Shown one piece after another: positions 17,205-26,388 of a stretch of 59,141 bases of DNA; within the stretch, counting starts at the first letter, position 1, and the number at the start of each line of letters is the position of its first letter. The stretch lies in the NCBI GenBank assembly GCA_949296245.1, contig CASFNW010000023.1:1-59141 (forward strand). Reading direction: 5' to 3'. Source of the DNA: an uncultured bacterium. Lineage in GTDB: Bacteria; Cyanobacteriota; Vampirovibrionia; Gastranaerophilales; Gastranaerophilaceae. The position numbers and the translations under genes are program-made. The notes under the pieces are model-generated. The model saw only the letters and a program-made list of their open reading frames with translations. It was not told the DNA's origin and did not search any database.

Positions 17205-17330
17205 CGGATTTTGAGCGGCTGTAAAATCGAACGAAGTGAGTGAACAGCCATGTGAGTAAGGTTGTTGAAATGAAGAAATTTTAGAATAAATTTCGAAACG
17301 GAATACCAAACCTTACGAACGCCAATAATC
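17205..17330 (+). repeat. Structured repeat block D between efp and accB
   Basis: It starts right after the efp stop with CGGATTTTGAGC. A hairpin GGCTGT (17217-17222) with ACAGCC (17244-17249) replaces the GGGCAC/GTGCCC pair of the 15140 copy. It is followed by GTAAGGTT...AACCTTAC arms that enclose GAAATTT...AAATTTC. It ends GAACGCCAATAATC. Confidence 0.8.
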
Positions 17331-17410
17331 ATTTTGTACGGGGCATTAAGACTTAAATAGCTGCTTGGTGCCGGATAGGAAAAAAATTAGGTCATAAAAG
17401 GACAAAAATT

Positions 17411-17881
17411 ATGAATTTTGATTTAGAATATATAGAAAAGCTGGTAAAAATGGTTTCTGACAGTGAATTGACGGAACTTACGCTGGAAGAAAAAGAATCT
17501 GCAATTGTAATCAGAAAAGAAAAAGAACTTGTGCAGGCTCAAACTATAGTACCTCAAACAATTGCAGCACCCTCTGCAGCACCGGCTGTATCAGCAGCAG
17601 TTGCTGCTGCTTCTTCTTCAGAAGAAAAGAAAGAAGAAGTTTCTAAAGGTACTCCTATTACCTCACCTATGGTAGGTACTTTTTATACAGCTTCTTCACC
17701 TGGAGCAAAACCGTTCGTTGAAGTAGGACAGACTGTTTCTGCAGGGCAAGTAGTTTGTATTATAGAAGCAATGAAGCTTATGAATGAAATCGAATCGGAA
17801 GTTTCCGGAAAAATTAAAGAAATCTGCGTAAAAGACGGTGAAGCCGTTGAATACGGACAGGTTTTGATGTATGTTGAATAA
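17411..17881 (+). CDS. accB: Biotin carboxyl carrier protein of acetyl-CoA carboxylase
   Basis: The 156-residue protein has an N-terminal segment, an Ala/Pro/Ser-rich linker (about residues 41-78) and a C-terminal biotinyl domain with EAMKLMNE. The biotin attachment site is Lys122. It carries the carboxyl group between biotin carboxylase (AccC, not in this window) and AccA/AccD, encoded at 3-4.8 kb. AGGA lies before the ATG. Confidence 0.97.
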   Translation: MNFDLEYIEKLVKMVSDSELTELTLEEKESAIVIRKEKELVQAQTIVPQTIAAPSAAPAVSAAVAAASSSEEKKEEVSKGTPITSPMVGTFYTASSPGAKPFVEVGQTVSAGQVVCIIEAMKLMNEIESEVSGKIKEICVKDGEAVEYGQVLMYVE

Positions 17882-17921
17882 TATTTATTATTTCTGCATT
17901 TATTTATATAAAATCTTTAGA

Positions 17922-17953
17922 CCCGCTTTTATAACTTATACCGTAAAAGCGGG
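17922..17953 (+). terminator. Hairpin after accB
   Basis: Perfect 10-bp arms (CCCGCTTTTA at 17922-17931, TAAAAGCGGG at 17944-17953) lie 41 bases after accB. No T run follows, so termination is uncertain. Confidence 0.5.
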
Positions 17954-17962
17954 CTATGATTT

Positions 17963-18181
17963 ATCTAATCTAGTGTTGCAGTTGCCGCCGGCTTAATATG
18001 TCATAATTACTATACTGCACGCAAAAAGCTTCGTTTCTGACTTAGCACCTCTCATAAAAGCAACATTTAGTTGCTTTTATTCAGCAGAGCCTCCATCTGA
18101 AACGTGCCACAGGCTCCTTTCTCACAGAGTTCTTGGCACGCAAAAGCTTCGCTTTTGCGCGCAGTATAAAGATTAACGAGC
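17963..18181 (-). repeat. Mosaic repeat element, copy 3 (inverted)
   Basis: Read on the minus strand it has hairpin 1 (arms at 18056-18064 and 18070-18078), the GCTAAGT block, a GAA-type hairpin 2 and the end block ACTAGATTAGAT at 17963-17974. A further GCAAAAGCTTCGCTTTTGCG hairpin lies at about 18138-18158. Confidence 0.8.
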
Positions 18182-18317
18182 CGTACATATCAGGATGCCC
18201 TTCGGTTACACATTTGTTCAAAATGACGTATGGAAAGATTCTTTGCCCTTTCACAAAGCAATTCACCGGATTGTTTTGTTCTGCAGAGTCTTATCACAAA
18301 ATTTTTCTCGGACAAAA

Positions 18318-18346
18318 TTGTAAAAGATGCTAAAAAATTATAAAAT
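18318..18346 (+). promoter_or_regulatory. Promoter of folK, predicted leaderless
   Basis: TTGTAA at 18318-18323, a 17-base spacer and TAAAAT at 18341-18346. The -10 box ends six bases before the folK ATG, and no Shine-Dalgarno sequence is present. Confidence 0.6.
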
Positions 18347-18352
18347 TTAATT

Positions 18353-18853
18353 ATGGCAATAGCATATTTATGTTTGGGCACAAATTCAGGAGACAGAAAA
18401 AAACTTATCGAACAGGCGGTAAGTTTCCTTGATATGTCTGAAAATATTAAAATTATAAGGACATCAGCTTTGTATGAAACAGAACCCTGGGGGGTTAAAA
18501 ATCAAAACTGGTTTTTAAACCTTGCTTTAGAAATTAAAACTTCGCTGAGTCCTCAGGATTTGCTTGTGAAGTGTTTGAATATAGAGAAAACTCTTGGCAG
18601 AGACAGGAGCAAAGAGTTTCGCTGGGGAAGCCGCCCTATTGATATCGATATAATTTTTTATGACAAATCCATAACAAAATCAGATGTTCTTACAATTCCG
18701 CATGAAAGAATGCACTTGAGGGCTTTTGTTCTGGTTCCTTTGCTTGAGCTTATTCCTGATTTTGTACATCCAGTTTTAAACCAAACCATCTCAGAATTGT
18801 ATGATAATCTTGAAGATGTAGAAGATGTTTATCTGTACGGAACAAAACCATGA
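18353..18853 (+). CDS. folK: 2-amino-4-hydroxy-6-hydroxymethyldihydropteridine pyrophosphokinase
   Basis: The 166-residue HPPK has the expected motifs: LGTNSGDR near the N-terminus, ALYETEPWG, the RWGSRPIDIDI loop with catalytic acidic residues, and IPHERMHLRAFVLVPL. It pyrophosphorylates the pterin in folate synthesis. No other folate gene is next to it. The stop overlaps the next ATG by four bases, so the flavoprotein is co-translated. The upstream repeat element ends about 170 bases away. Confidence 0.95.
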   Translation: MAIAYLCLGTNSGDRKKLIEQAVSFLDMSENIKIIRTSALYETEPWGVKNQNWFLNLALEIKTSLSPQDLLVKCLNIEKTLGRDRSKEFRWGSRPIDIDIIFYDKSITKSDVLTIPHERMHLRAFVLVPLLELIPDFVHPVLNQTISELYDNLEDVEDVYLYGTKP

Positions 18854-20070
18854 AAAAAATTTGCATAGCAGGAGGGGGGCCTGCAGGAGTAATGGCGGCA
18901 ATATTTGCCTCAGAAAATCCGGAAAACGAAATTCATATATTTGATAAAGGAATTATTTTAAATACGCTTTTGCCGACAGGCGGCGGTAGATGCAACCTTG
19001 CTTACAATGAATATAATTTTAAAGAGCTGGCAAAATTCTATCCGAGAGGCGAAAAATTTTTATACAGTATTTTTTCAAGATTTTCTACAAAAGAAACAAT
19101 AGATTTTTTCAAAAGTATAGGTGTAAACACATACATACAGGAAGATTCAAGAATATTTCCGGTTTCTAATTCTGCAAAAGATGTAAAAGAAGCCTTGCTA
19201 AAACAGATTGATAAAAAAAATATAAAAAAAGTCTTTGAAAAAATAGAAGATATAACCAAAACGGACAAAGGATTTTGTGTTAAAACAAATAAAAATATTC
19301 ATAATTTTGATGTCGTGGTAATAGCCTGCGGGGGCAGAGGCGCGGGTCAAAAACTAGCGAAAAAACTGGGACACAATATTATTGATTTAAAACCTTCATT
19401 ATGTGCTCTTATTACTCAGGAAAAAGATTTTTATTCACTGTCAGGTGTAAGCCTGAAAAATACAGCTGCGCAGGTGTTTTTTGAAAATAAAAAAGTAAAA
19501 ATACCTGATTCAATGCTAACAGGAGATATTTTGTTTACGCATACAGGAGTATCCGGCCCTCTTGTATACAGAATATCTTCATATTGTGCGTATCTGGACT
19601 TTTCAAAAGCAAAACCTTTAAAAATTGTGTTTAATATTTCGGGCAAAAATTTTGATGAATTTGACGGAATGTTTTTGAATGATTTAAGAGAAAATCCGCA
19701 AAAAGAAACAATCAATGTTTTATCCAAATATATCCCGAAAAATCTTGCAGCAGCATTGTGTGAAAAAGAAAACATTGACAAAACACAAAAGGCCGGACAG
19801 CTTACAAAAAACGACAGACAAAAAATATCAAAATCAGTAACAGCTTTGTCTCTTAATATAATTTCCGTCGAAAAGAGAGAGGAGATTGTTACTGCAGGCG
19901 GTGTTGACTTAAAAGAAATAAATCCCAAAACAATGGAGTCAAAGCTTGTAGAAAATCTTTACTTCTGCGGAGAAGTTCTTGATATAGACGGCCTAACCGG
20001 AGGTTTTAATCTTCAAAACTGCTGGTCAACCGGTTTTATAGCAGGAAACTCCGTTAATATAGCCGTATAA
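18850..20070 (+). CDS. HI0933/YhiN-family flavoprotein
   Basis: The 406-residue protein has an N-terminal FAD-binding motif (AGGGPAGVMAAIFA), the family-specific PTGGGRCNL, a second nucleotide motif (ACGGRGAGQKLAK) and a C-terminal GEVLDIDGLTGGFNLQ. The family contains NAD(P)/FAD-dependent oxidoreductases; a clostridial relative, BaiN, acts in bile acid reduction. The substrate here cannot be read from sequence. It is coupled to folK by a 4-base overlap, which gives no clear functional link. Confidence 0.88.
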   Translation: MKKICIAGGGPAGVMAAIFASENPENEIHIFDKGIILNTLLPTGGGRCNLAYNEYNFKELAKFYPRGEKFLYSIFSRFSTKETIDFFKSIGVNTYIQEDSRIFPVSNSAKDVKEALLKQIDKKNIKKVFEKIEDITKTDKGFCVKTNKNIHNFDVVVIACGGRGAGQKLAKKLGHNIIDLKPSLCALITQEKDFYSLSGVSLKNTAAQVFFENKKVKIPDSMLTGDILFTHTGVSGPLVYRISSYCAYLDFSKAKPLKIVFNISGKNFDEFDGMFLNDLRENPQKETINVLSKYIPKNLAAALCEKENIDKTQKAGQLTKNDRQKISKSVTALSLNIISVEKREEIVTAGGVDLKEINPKTMESKLVENLYFCGEVLDIDGLTGGFNLQNCWSTGFIAGNSVNIAV

Positions 20071-20119
20071 AACAAAAAATAATACCCATGCATAATCTTT
20101 GATTTTTTCAAAATTTTGT

Positions 20120-20148
20120 TTGTATTTGATTTGAGTTTTTTGTAAAAT
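20120..20148 (+). promoter_or_regulatory. Promoter of the murF operon
   Basis: TTGTAT at 20120-20125, a 17-base spacer and TAAAAT at 20143-20148, giving a leader of about 29 bases before the preferred murF ATG. Confidence 0.5.
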
Positions 20149-20183
20149 TTTACCGATAGCAGTTGCGCATGTGTGGATTTTTT

Positions 20184-21509
20184 ATGAAGTTTAAATTTGA
20201 AGAATTAGTAAAAGCGACAAATGCTCAAGTACTCCAAAAAACAAATACGTCCGGTACCTTTAGTATTTCTACTGATTCTCGTAAAATAAATACTTGCGAT
20301 ATCTATATACCGCTAAAAGGCGAAAATTTTGACGGTCATGATTTTATTGAAAGTGCTGTTCAACAGGGGGCAAGAGGCTATTTTACAAGTGATAAAGATA
20401 AAATCATTCCCGGAGCAAAATTTATACTGTATGTAGAAAATACTTTGATTGCATATATGCAAATTGCACTAATGTATAAGAAAAAGATTAACCCTATAGT
20501 AGTTGCAATTACCGGCAGTTCAGGAAAAACTACGACCAAAGAAATGATGGCATCTGTTCTTTCTGAATCATATAAAATTCATAAAACGGCTCTAAATCAT
20601 AATAATGAAGTGGGACAATGCCAGACAATACTCTCTATGCCGGAAGATACAGATGTTTTAATACTCGAGATGGGTATGAGAGGACTTGGCGAAATTGAAC
20701 TTTTATCAAAATACTCCGAACCTGATATTGCATTGATAATAAATACCGGCACAACTCATATCGGACGTTTGGGTACAGTACGCAATATTGCAAAAGCAAA
20801 ATGTGAAATTTCAAAATATTTGCATGAAGAAGGGCTTTTAATTGTTCATGATACTGAATTGATAAGAAAGGTCAATAAATTCAAAGGTCATACATTATAT
20901 GTGAGCCTGGAAAGTCCGGAACTGCGGGATATCAAGCTGTACCAGAATTCCAGTGATTTTGTGTATAAAAACTCTAAATATACTTTGAATATTGAAGGCA
21001 AACATAACATACAAAATGCCCTGTTTGTGATTAATACCGCTTTAAGGCTCGGCATGTCCGCGGAAAAAATAGCGGCAGGTCTTGCAAAATTCAAGCCTAT
21101 CGAAAAAAGATGGGAAGTTTCAGACATTTGCGGATTAAAAATAATCAACGACAGCTATAATTCTAATCCTGAGTCTTTAAAAGCTGCAATATCAACATTC
21201 TTGTCTACACAAGAGCCGCCGAGATGGCTGGTGCTGGGAGACATGAAAGAACTCGGGAAAAAAGAAAGGTCTTATCATAAAGAAATAGGCGAATTTTTAA
21301 ATAAATTTGATAACTTAGAATTGATAACCGTCGGCTCTCTTGCAAAATTTATTGCTGTTGAAACAATTCATAAATATGAGTGTTTCCCCGACAATAATGG
21401 AGTAGCAGAGTTTATAAAAGAACATGCACCGCAGGGAACAAAGCTTTTGTTCAAGGCATCACGTTCTATGAAATTTGAGGAAATAATCAAGGAGTTAGGT
21501 AAAAAATGA
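20184..21509 (+). CDS. murF: UDP-N-acetylmuramoyl-tripeptide-D-alanyl-D-alanine ligase
   Basis: The Mur ligase has the ATP loop ITGSSGKTTTKEM, the NHNNEVG segment and NDSYNSNPESLKAAI typical of MurF. It adds D-Ala-D-Ala to the peptidoglycan precursor. In-frame starts exist at 20163 (TTG) and 20169 (ATG), but 20184 gives MKFKFEELVKAT, the normal family start. It leads the cluster murF-mraY-murD-ftsW-murG. murE, murC and ftsQAZ are not in the window. Confidence 0.95.
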   Translation: MKFKFEELVKATNAQVLQKTNTSGTFSISTDSRKINTCDIYIPLKGENFDGHDFIESAVQQGARGYFTSDKDKIIPGAKFILYVENTLIAYMQIALMYKKKINPIVVAITGSSGKTTTKEMMASVLSESYKIHKTALNHNNEVGQCQTILSMPEDTDVLILEMGMRGLGEIELLSKYSEPDIALIINTGTTHIGRLGTVRNIAKAKCEISKYLHEEGLLIVHDTELIRKVNKFKGHTLYVSLESPELRDIKLYQNSSDFVYKNSKYTLNIEGKHNIQNALFVINTALRLGMSAEKIAAGLAKFKPIEKRWEVSDICGLKIINDSYNSNPESLKAAISTFLSTQEPPRWLVLGDMKELGKKERSYHKEIGEFLNKFDNLELITVGSLAKFIAVETIHKYECFPDNNGVAEFIKEHAPQGTKLLFKASRSMKFEEIIKELGKK

Positions 21510-22471
21510 TTCTGTCAATAGTAGCAGCACTTGTGGCATTTGTACTGGCGCTGCTTTTTGGTGTTCCTTATATAGATTTTTTAAAGAAAAAAATGCTCGG
21601 GCAGTACATAAGAGAAGAAGCCCCTGAAACGCATGCACAAAAATGCGGAACCCCTACAACGGGCGGTGTTTTTCTTGTTACGGCTTCTGTAATTTCTGCC
21701 GTTGTATCTCTGTTTATGGCGGAAAAAACATCTACCGGCGCATTTTTGCTTTTAATAACTTTTATTTTTTATATGTTTGCGGGATTTCAGGATGATGCCC
21801 AAAAATTTGCCCATCACGAAAATAAGGGACTGAGTGCAAGGGGAAAACTTCTTTTGCAGATAGCTATTGCGTGTCTTCCTGTTATGTTTGTGACAATAGG
21901 CGGAAGAACTTTTCTGACTTTTGGTGAATATGCTATTAATCTCGGGTGGTTGTATCCGGTATTTGGAATCTTTTTGATTACCGGAGTATCAAATGCTGTT
22001 AATCTTACGGACGGGTTAGACGGTCTTGCTGCATCTAATATGGTAATCTCAACCGCAGCTTTGACAGCGATAAATTTAATAATGGGAAATGTTGATATTG
22101 CTATAATATGTGCATCGGTAGCAGGTGCATGTCTTGGATTTTTGTATTTTAACAGACATCCTGCAAAGGTATTTATGGGCGATACGGGCTCGCTTGCTCT
22201 TGGCGGGGTGCTCGGAACCATCGCAGTTATGGGCAAATTTGAATTGTGGCTTATACCGATAGGATTTATATACTTAATCGAAACTCTGTCTGTTATGATT
22301 CAGGTAACAAGCTATAAGCTGACAGGCAAAAGGGTTTTTAAAATGAGTCCTATCCACCATCATTTTGAACTCTGCGGGTGGAAAGAAACAAAGATTGTAA
22401 AAGTATTTACTTTTATAAATTTCATTTTTTGCGCAGGTGCAGTAATATTATTCTGGTATTTGAATAAATAA
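21506..22471 (+). CDS. mraY: Phospho-N-acetylmuramoyl-pentapeptide transferase
   Basis: The 321-residue integral membrane enzyme has about ten spans and the MraY signatures: KCGTPTTGG, NLTDGLDGLA, FMGDTGSLALGG and the terminal SPIHHHFELCGW. It transfers the precursor to undecaprenyl phosphate to form lipid I. It overlaps murF by four bases. Confidence 0.97.
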   Translation: MILSIVAALVAFVLALLFGVPYIDFLKKKMLGQYIREEAPETHAQKCGTPTTGGVFLVTASVISAVVSLFMAEKTSTGAFLLLITFIFYMFAGFQDDAQKFAHHENKGLSARGKLLLQIAIACLPVMFVTIGGRTFLTFGEYAINLGWLYPVFGIFLITGVSNAVNLTDGLDGLAASNMVISTAALTAINLIMGNVDIAIICASVAGACLGFLYFNRHPAKVFMGDTGSLALGGVLGTIAVMGKFELWLIPIGFIYLIETLSVMIQVTSYKLTGKRVFKMSPIHHHFELCGWKETKIVKVFTFINFIFCAGAVILFWYLNK

Positions 22472-22481
22472 GGCATTAATT

Positions 22482-23837
22482 ATGATAAGAAAATGGTTTG
22501 ATAAAAAAGTACTGATTCTCGGATTGTCAAAAAGCGGTATAGCTGCCGCCAAATACCTCAATTCTAAGGGCGCTGACTGCTATATTACAGAGAAGAAACC
22601 ACTGGATACTAAAGACGAACAAATTGTTAAAGAATTAAATGATTCAGGGATAAAAACAGAATTTGAACATCACTCTGACGAATTTATGGAAGATGCTTAT
22701 ATTGCGGTAACAAGCCCGGGCATACCTCCTAAATCAGAGCTTATGCAGAAGCTTAAAGAAAAAAATATAATGGTTATAAGCGAGATAGAGCTTGCTTATC
22801 TGGAAACCCAGATTCCTTTTATTGCAATTACCGGCACAAACGGAAAAACAACAACAACGGAACTTACAAATTTTATAATTAATAAAGAATTTAAAGCGGA
22901 AAAATGCGGTAATATCGGCATACCGCCATGCTCGCTGCTGGAGGATAAAATTGATTATTTTGTCTGCGAGGTTAGCTCTTTTCAGCTGCAATACAGCCCG
23001 AGCTTTCGTCCGCAAATAGCCGTTTGGATGAATTTTACTCCGGATCACATTGACTGGCATGGAGGGCTTGAAAACTATTTTGAAGCAAAGGCTTCTTTGT
23101 TTTCTCCCAATAAAAGACCCGGCTTTGCCGTATTTAATGCGGAAGACGAAAGGCTGCTTGCTTTCGGTAATGAATATGCAGGAGAAAAATTCTTTTTTGG
23201 CAAAGAATTTGAAGAAAACTGTGCATATATAAAAGATAATGCTATATTCTACAAACGAAGCAAAGGTACAGAAGAAAAAATAATTGATCTGGCAGATGTT
23301 CCGCTTGTCGGAAACCACAATTACCAGAATGTAATGGCTTCTTTGATATGTGCCAAGCTTGTCGGTGTAAGTACGGAAAAAATAGCGGAAGCAATTAAAG
23401 AATTTAAAGCGCCGGAGCACAGATGCGAGTTTGTTGCAAATATACAGGGCAAAGATGTGTACAATGACTCAAAAGCAACAAATCCTGAGGCTGCAATTTT
23501 TGCGCTAAAATCTTTTGAAGGCCGCACACTGACACTTATAGCAGGCGGAACAGATAAAAATACGGATCTTACAGAGTTTTGTGAGACTGTAAAAAAATAT
23601 GTTAATAATGTGGTACTGCTTGGTGCTGCAAGAGAAAGATTTGAATCCGAATTACGCAAAAACGGATATGAAAATATAATAATGGTGGACGGCAGCTTTC
23701 AAGACGGCGTGGACAGAGCATTTGAAACGTCTGATGAAGTGATTCTGCTTTCACCGGCATGTTCAAGTTATGACATGTTCACAGGATATGAAGAACGGGG
23801 AAGAGTTTTTAAAGACTATGCCTTATCGAAAAAATAA
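22482..23837 (+). CDS. murD: UDP-N-acetylmuramoylalanine-D-glutamate ligase
   Basis: The 451-residue ligase has an N-terminal Rossmann-like UDP domain (LGLSKSGIAAAKYL), the ATP loop ITGTNGKTTTTEL, an NFTPDHIDWH segment and NDSKATNPEAA. It adds D-glutamate to UDP-MurNAc-L-Ala. It starts 10 bases after mraY, and its end overlaps the start of ftsW. Confidence 0.97.
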   Translation: MIRKWFDKKVLILGLSKSGIAAAKYLNSKGADCYITEKKPLDTKDEQIVKELNDSGIKTEFEHHSDEFMEDAYIAVTSPGIPPKSELMQKLKEKNIMVISEIELAYLETQIPFIAITGTNGKTTTTELTNFIINKEFKAEKCGNIGIPPCSLLEDKIDYFVCEVSSFQLQYSPSFRPQIAVWMNFTPDHIDWHGGLENYFEAKASLFSPNKRPGFAVFNAEDERLLAFGNEYAGEKFFFGKEFEENCAYIKDNAIFYKRSKGTEEKIIDLADVPLVGNHNYQNVMASLICAKLVGVSTEKIAEAIKEFKAPEHRCEFVANIQGKDVYNDSKATNPEAAIFALKSFEGRTLTLIAGGTDKNTDLTEFCETVKKYVNNVVLLGAARERFESELRKNGYENIIMVDGSFQDGVDRAFETSDEVILLSPACSSYDMFTGYEERGRVFKDYALSKK

Positions 23838-25035
23838 CAACAGAAATAAAAGATATAACAGATATAATAATATAGAACATCAGCATTCCGGCAATACTGA
23901 TGTAGTGCTGTCTCCTCCGGATACAACACTTATGGTTGTGGTTGCATTCCTTGTTGTAATAGGGCTGATGGCAATATTTTCCGCAGGAGCGCCAAAAGCA
24001 ATGGATCTCGGGCAAAATCCTGCATCTTTTGCTCTAAAACAGTTTGCATATCTTATAGTCGGCTTTTTCGGGCTCAAATATTTTATGAAGCTCGATTATA
24101 AAAAGCTCAAGGACTGGGCTGTGCCTTTTGCATGGTTCGTTATCATAATGCTTGTTCTTGTTGATTTTACACCTCTTGGTGTTGTTGTAAACGGTGCAAG
24201 ACGCTGGATTATGCTCGGGCCTATTCAGTTTCAGCCCTCAGAAATGACAAAATTTGCAGTTATTATGCTTCTTGCCAATGCATTTTATCGTGATTCGGAT
24301 ATATTCAGTTCAACAAAATGGGTAAGATATTTTATACCTATTTTGATAATGGTTTTTCTTGTTTTTAAACAGCCTAACCTGTCTATGGTAATTTTGCTGT
24401 TTTTAACTTCTATGGTTATGTATTTGAGTGTTGCCGGTTCTATAAAATATATGCTTGCAACAGCTGTTGCAGGTATTTCAATGGCAGCGGCAACATTTTT
24501 AATGTTCGGAAAAAAACTTTTGCACGGATACCAGATGCAGCGTATACAAATATGGCTGAATCCTAATTCCGACCCGTACGGTGCAGGATACAATATTATA
24601 CAGTCATTGCTGGCATTTGCAGCGGGAGGCTTCTGGGGCGTGGGCTACGGAAACTCAAAACAAAAACTTGCCTGGCTTCCGGAAGGTCATACAGACTTTA
24701 TTTTTGCAGTCATTGCGGAAGAATTGGGATTTTTGGGATGCTTCCTTATAATAGGTTTGTTCTGGACATTTATTCACCGTGGAATTATAATTTCTTCACG
24801 GGCAAATGATATGTTCGGAAAACTTCTTGCGGTTGGCATTACACTTTCAATCGGTTTGCAGGCTTTCATTAATATGAGCGTATCAAGCTCGCTTATTCCG
24901 GCAACGGGTGTCCCGCTTCCGTTTATCAGCTACGGCGGTACATCTTTAATTGTTTCTTTATGCATGGTCGGAGTATTATTGAATATTTCTAAAAAAAGGA
25001 TAAAAAGGATAAGAAATTATGAACGAAACTACTAA
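23818..25035 (+). CDS. ftsW: FtsW/SEDS peptidoglycan glycosyltransferase
   Basis: The protein of about 405 residues has a basic Asn/Arg-rich cytoplasmic tail (residues 1-30) and about ten membrane spans. SEDS motifs are visible (GARRWIMLGPIQFQPSEM, WLPEGHTDFIFAVIAEELG, and PLPFISYGGTSL). It polymerises septal glycan. An ATG at 23770 would overlap murD by 68 bases; the ATG at 23818 (MPYRKNN) is more economical. Placement between murD and murG favours FtsW over RodA. Confidence 0.93.
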   Translation: MPYRKNNNRNKRYNRYNNIEHQHSGNTDVVLSPPDTTLMVVVAFLVVIGLMAIFSAGAPKAMDLGQNPASFALKQFAYLIVGFFGLKYFMKLDYKKLKDWAVPFAWFVIIMLVLVDFTPLGVVVNGARRWIMLGPIQFQPSEMTKFAVIMLLANAFYRDSDIFSSTKWVRYFIPILIMVFLVFKQPNLSMVILLFLTSMVMYLSVAGSIKYMLATAVAGISMAAATFLMFGKKLLHGYQMQRIQIWLNPNSDPYGAGYNIIQSLLAFAAGGFWGVGYGNSKQKLAWLPEGHTDFIFAVIAEELGFLGCFLIIGLFWTFIHRGIIISSRANDMFGKLLAVGITLSIGLQAFINMSVSSSLIPATGVPLPFISYGGTSLIVSLCMVGVLLNISKKRIKRIRNYERNY

Positions 25036-26152
25036 TAACAAGGATAAAATATATTTTGTTACAGGCGGCGGTACTGGCGGGCATATCTATCCGGCTGTTG
25101 CCGTAGGCTTTGCGCTGCAAAAAGAAACAGACACAGACAAAGTCTATTACGTGGGCAATCCTGACAATCTGGAAAAAAAGATAGCGGAAGACAAAGTCTT
25201 TGACGACTTTTTGCCTGTGAATATTACGGCATTACCACGTACTTTCAGTTTTGATTTTCTCAAATGGTCTTTTAAACTGACCTGTGCAACAGTAAAATCC
25301 ATAGGATATATTCTAAAATATCATCCGAATCTTATATTTGGTACAGGTGGATATGTTAGTGCACCAATGCTTTTTGCAGGAATTCTGACAGGCACACCTG
25401 TTGTAATACACGAATGTGATGCAATTGCAGGCAAAGTTACAAAGCTTGTTGCGCCTTTTGCAAAATCAATTTCAGTTGCATTTGAATCAGTCAAAGATGA
25501 AATCAAATCAGACAAAATTCATGTAAACGGCAATCCGATAAGAGAAGAATTTTTAAGTACTGACAGATATCATGCAAGGCAGGAATGGAATCTGAAAGAC
25601 AAGCTTACTATTATGGTAATGGGCGGCTCTCAGGGTGCGAAAAAAATTAATACGGTTCTTGTGCAATGCCTGAAGGATTTATTTAAAAAATATGATATTC
25701 AAATTATTCACCAGACAGGACTGAAAAACTATGATGAAACAGTAAAAGAACTGAAAAAGATTTATCCTCATTACACGGAAAATTCACAGTATTTGATAAG
25801 ACCTTATTTCAAAAAAATGTATCTGCCTATGCTGGCATCTGATATTGCTGTGTCTCGTGCGGGTTCATTGAGTATTTCAGAAATTTGTGCTTCCGGTTTG
25901 GCATCTTTGCTCATACCTTATCCGTATGCATCTGCAGACCATCAGAGAAAAAATGCCAAAGAAATGGAAGAACAGTGTGCTGCATTATATCTTGATGATA
26001 CAGATTGCACGAAAGAAGCATTTATGGAAAAACTGGAAGAAATTATAAATGATACACAAAAAATGATAGAACTCCAGAATAATGCAAAAAAACTTGTCAA
26101 ATATGATGCAACAAAGAATATCGTAGAACAGATAAAAGCCGTTGTAAAATAG
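25019..26152 (+). CDS. murG: UDP-N-acetylglucosamine-N-acetylmuramyl transferase
   Basis: The 377-residue GT-B enzyme has the N-terminal GGGTGGHIYPAVAVG loop, FGTGGYVSAP, HECDAIAGKVTKLVA, GGSQGAKKIN, and SRAGSLSISEIC with a downstream PYPYASADHQ. It makes lipid II from lipid I. It overlaps the ftsW end by 17 bases and closes the tight cluster; a repeat follows. Confidence 0.97.
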   Translation: MNETTNNKDKIYFVTGGGTGGHIYPAVAVGFALQKETDTDKVYYVGNPDNLEKKIAEDKVFDDFLPVNITALPRTFSFDFLKWSFKLTCATVKSIGYILKYHPNLIFGTGGYVSAPMLFAGILTGTPVVIHECDAIAGKVTKLVAPFAKSISVAFESVKDEIKSDKIHVNGNPIREEFLSTDRYHARQEWNLKDKLTIMVMGGSQGAKKINTVLVQCLKDLFKKYDIQIIHQTGLKNYDETVKELKKIYPHYTENSQYLIRPYFKKMYLPMLASDIAVSRAGSLSISEICASGLASLLIPYPYASADHQRKNAKEMEEQCAALYLDDTDCTKEAFMEKLEEIINDTQKMIELQNNAKKLVKYDATKNIVEQIKAVVK

Positions 26153-26179
26153 CTTTTTAAGCGATTTTAAACCGCAAAA

Positions 26180-26313
26180 TGTCTGAGTCCATGTAAACAG
26201 AAATTTTGCGGAGGTGACCCCATGCACTTGTTGCCTGTGCCGGACTTGTTGGTAAAAACGGACTTGTTTATTGCACAGGTTCATTAGGTAGTCGGAGGCA
26301 GTTGACAATATGA
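26180..26313 (+). repeat. Repeat block E between murG and the FtsB-like gene
   Basis: It contains CCTGTGC...GCACAGG arms around a CGGACTTGTT segment and ends GTTGACAATATGAAAT. The same block is at 47808-47893 and 54838-54926, and its end is inverted at 2338. Confidence 0.75.
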
Positions 26314-26327
26314 AATACCTGCCTGAT

Positions 26328-26356
26328 TTGCTTTTTAGGCTTGTTAAAGTTATAAT
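26328..26356 (+). promoter_or_regulatory. Promoter of the FtsB-like gene
   Basis: TTGCTT at 26328-26333, a 17-base spacer and TATAAT at 26351-26356, 33 bases before the GTG start. Confidence 0.55.
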
Positions 26357-26388
26357 GTCAAAATAGGCAATATGTTAGGGGTTGGACA

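Noticed and set aside
22734..23420. 228-codon frame antisense to murD
   Set aside because: It is a shadow of a strongly conserved gene, and its Phe/Lys/Cys-rich composition is unlike a real protein.
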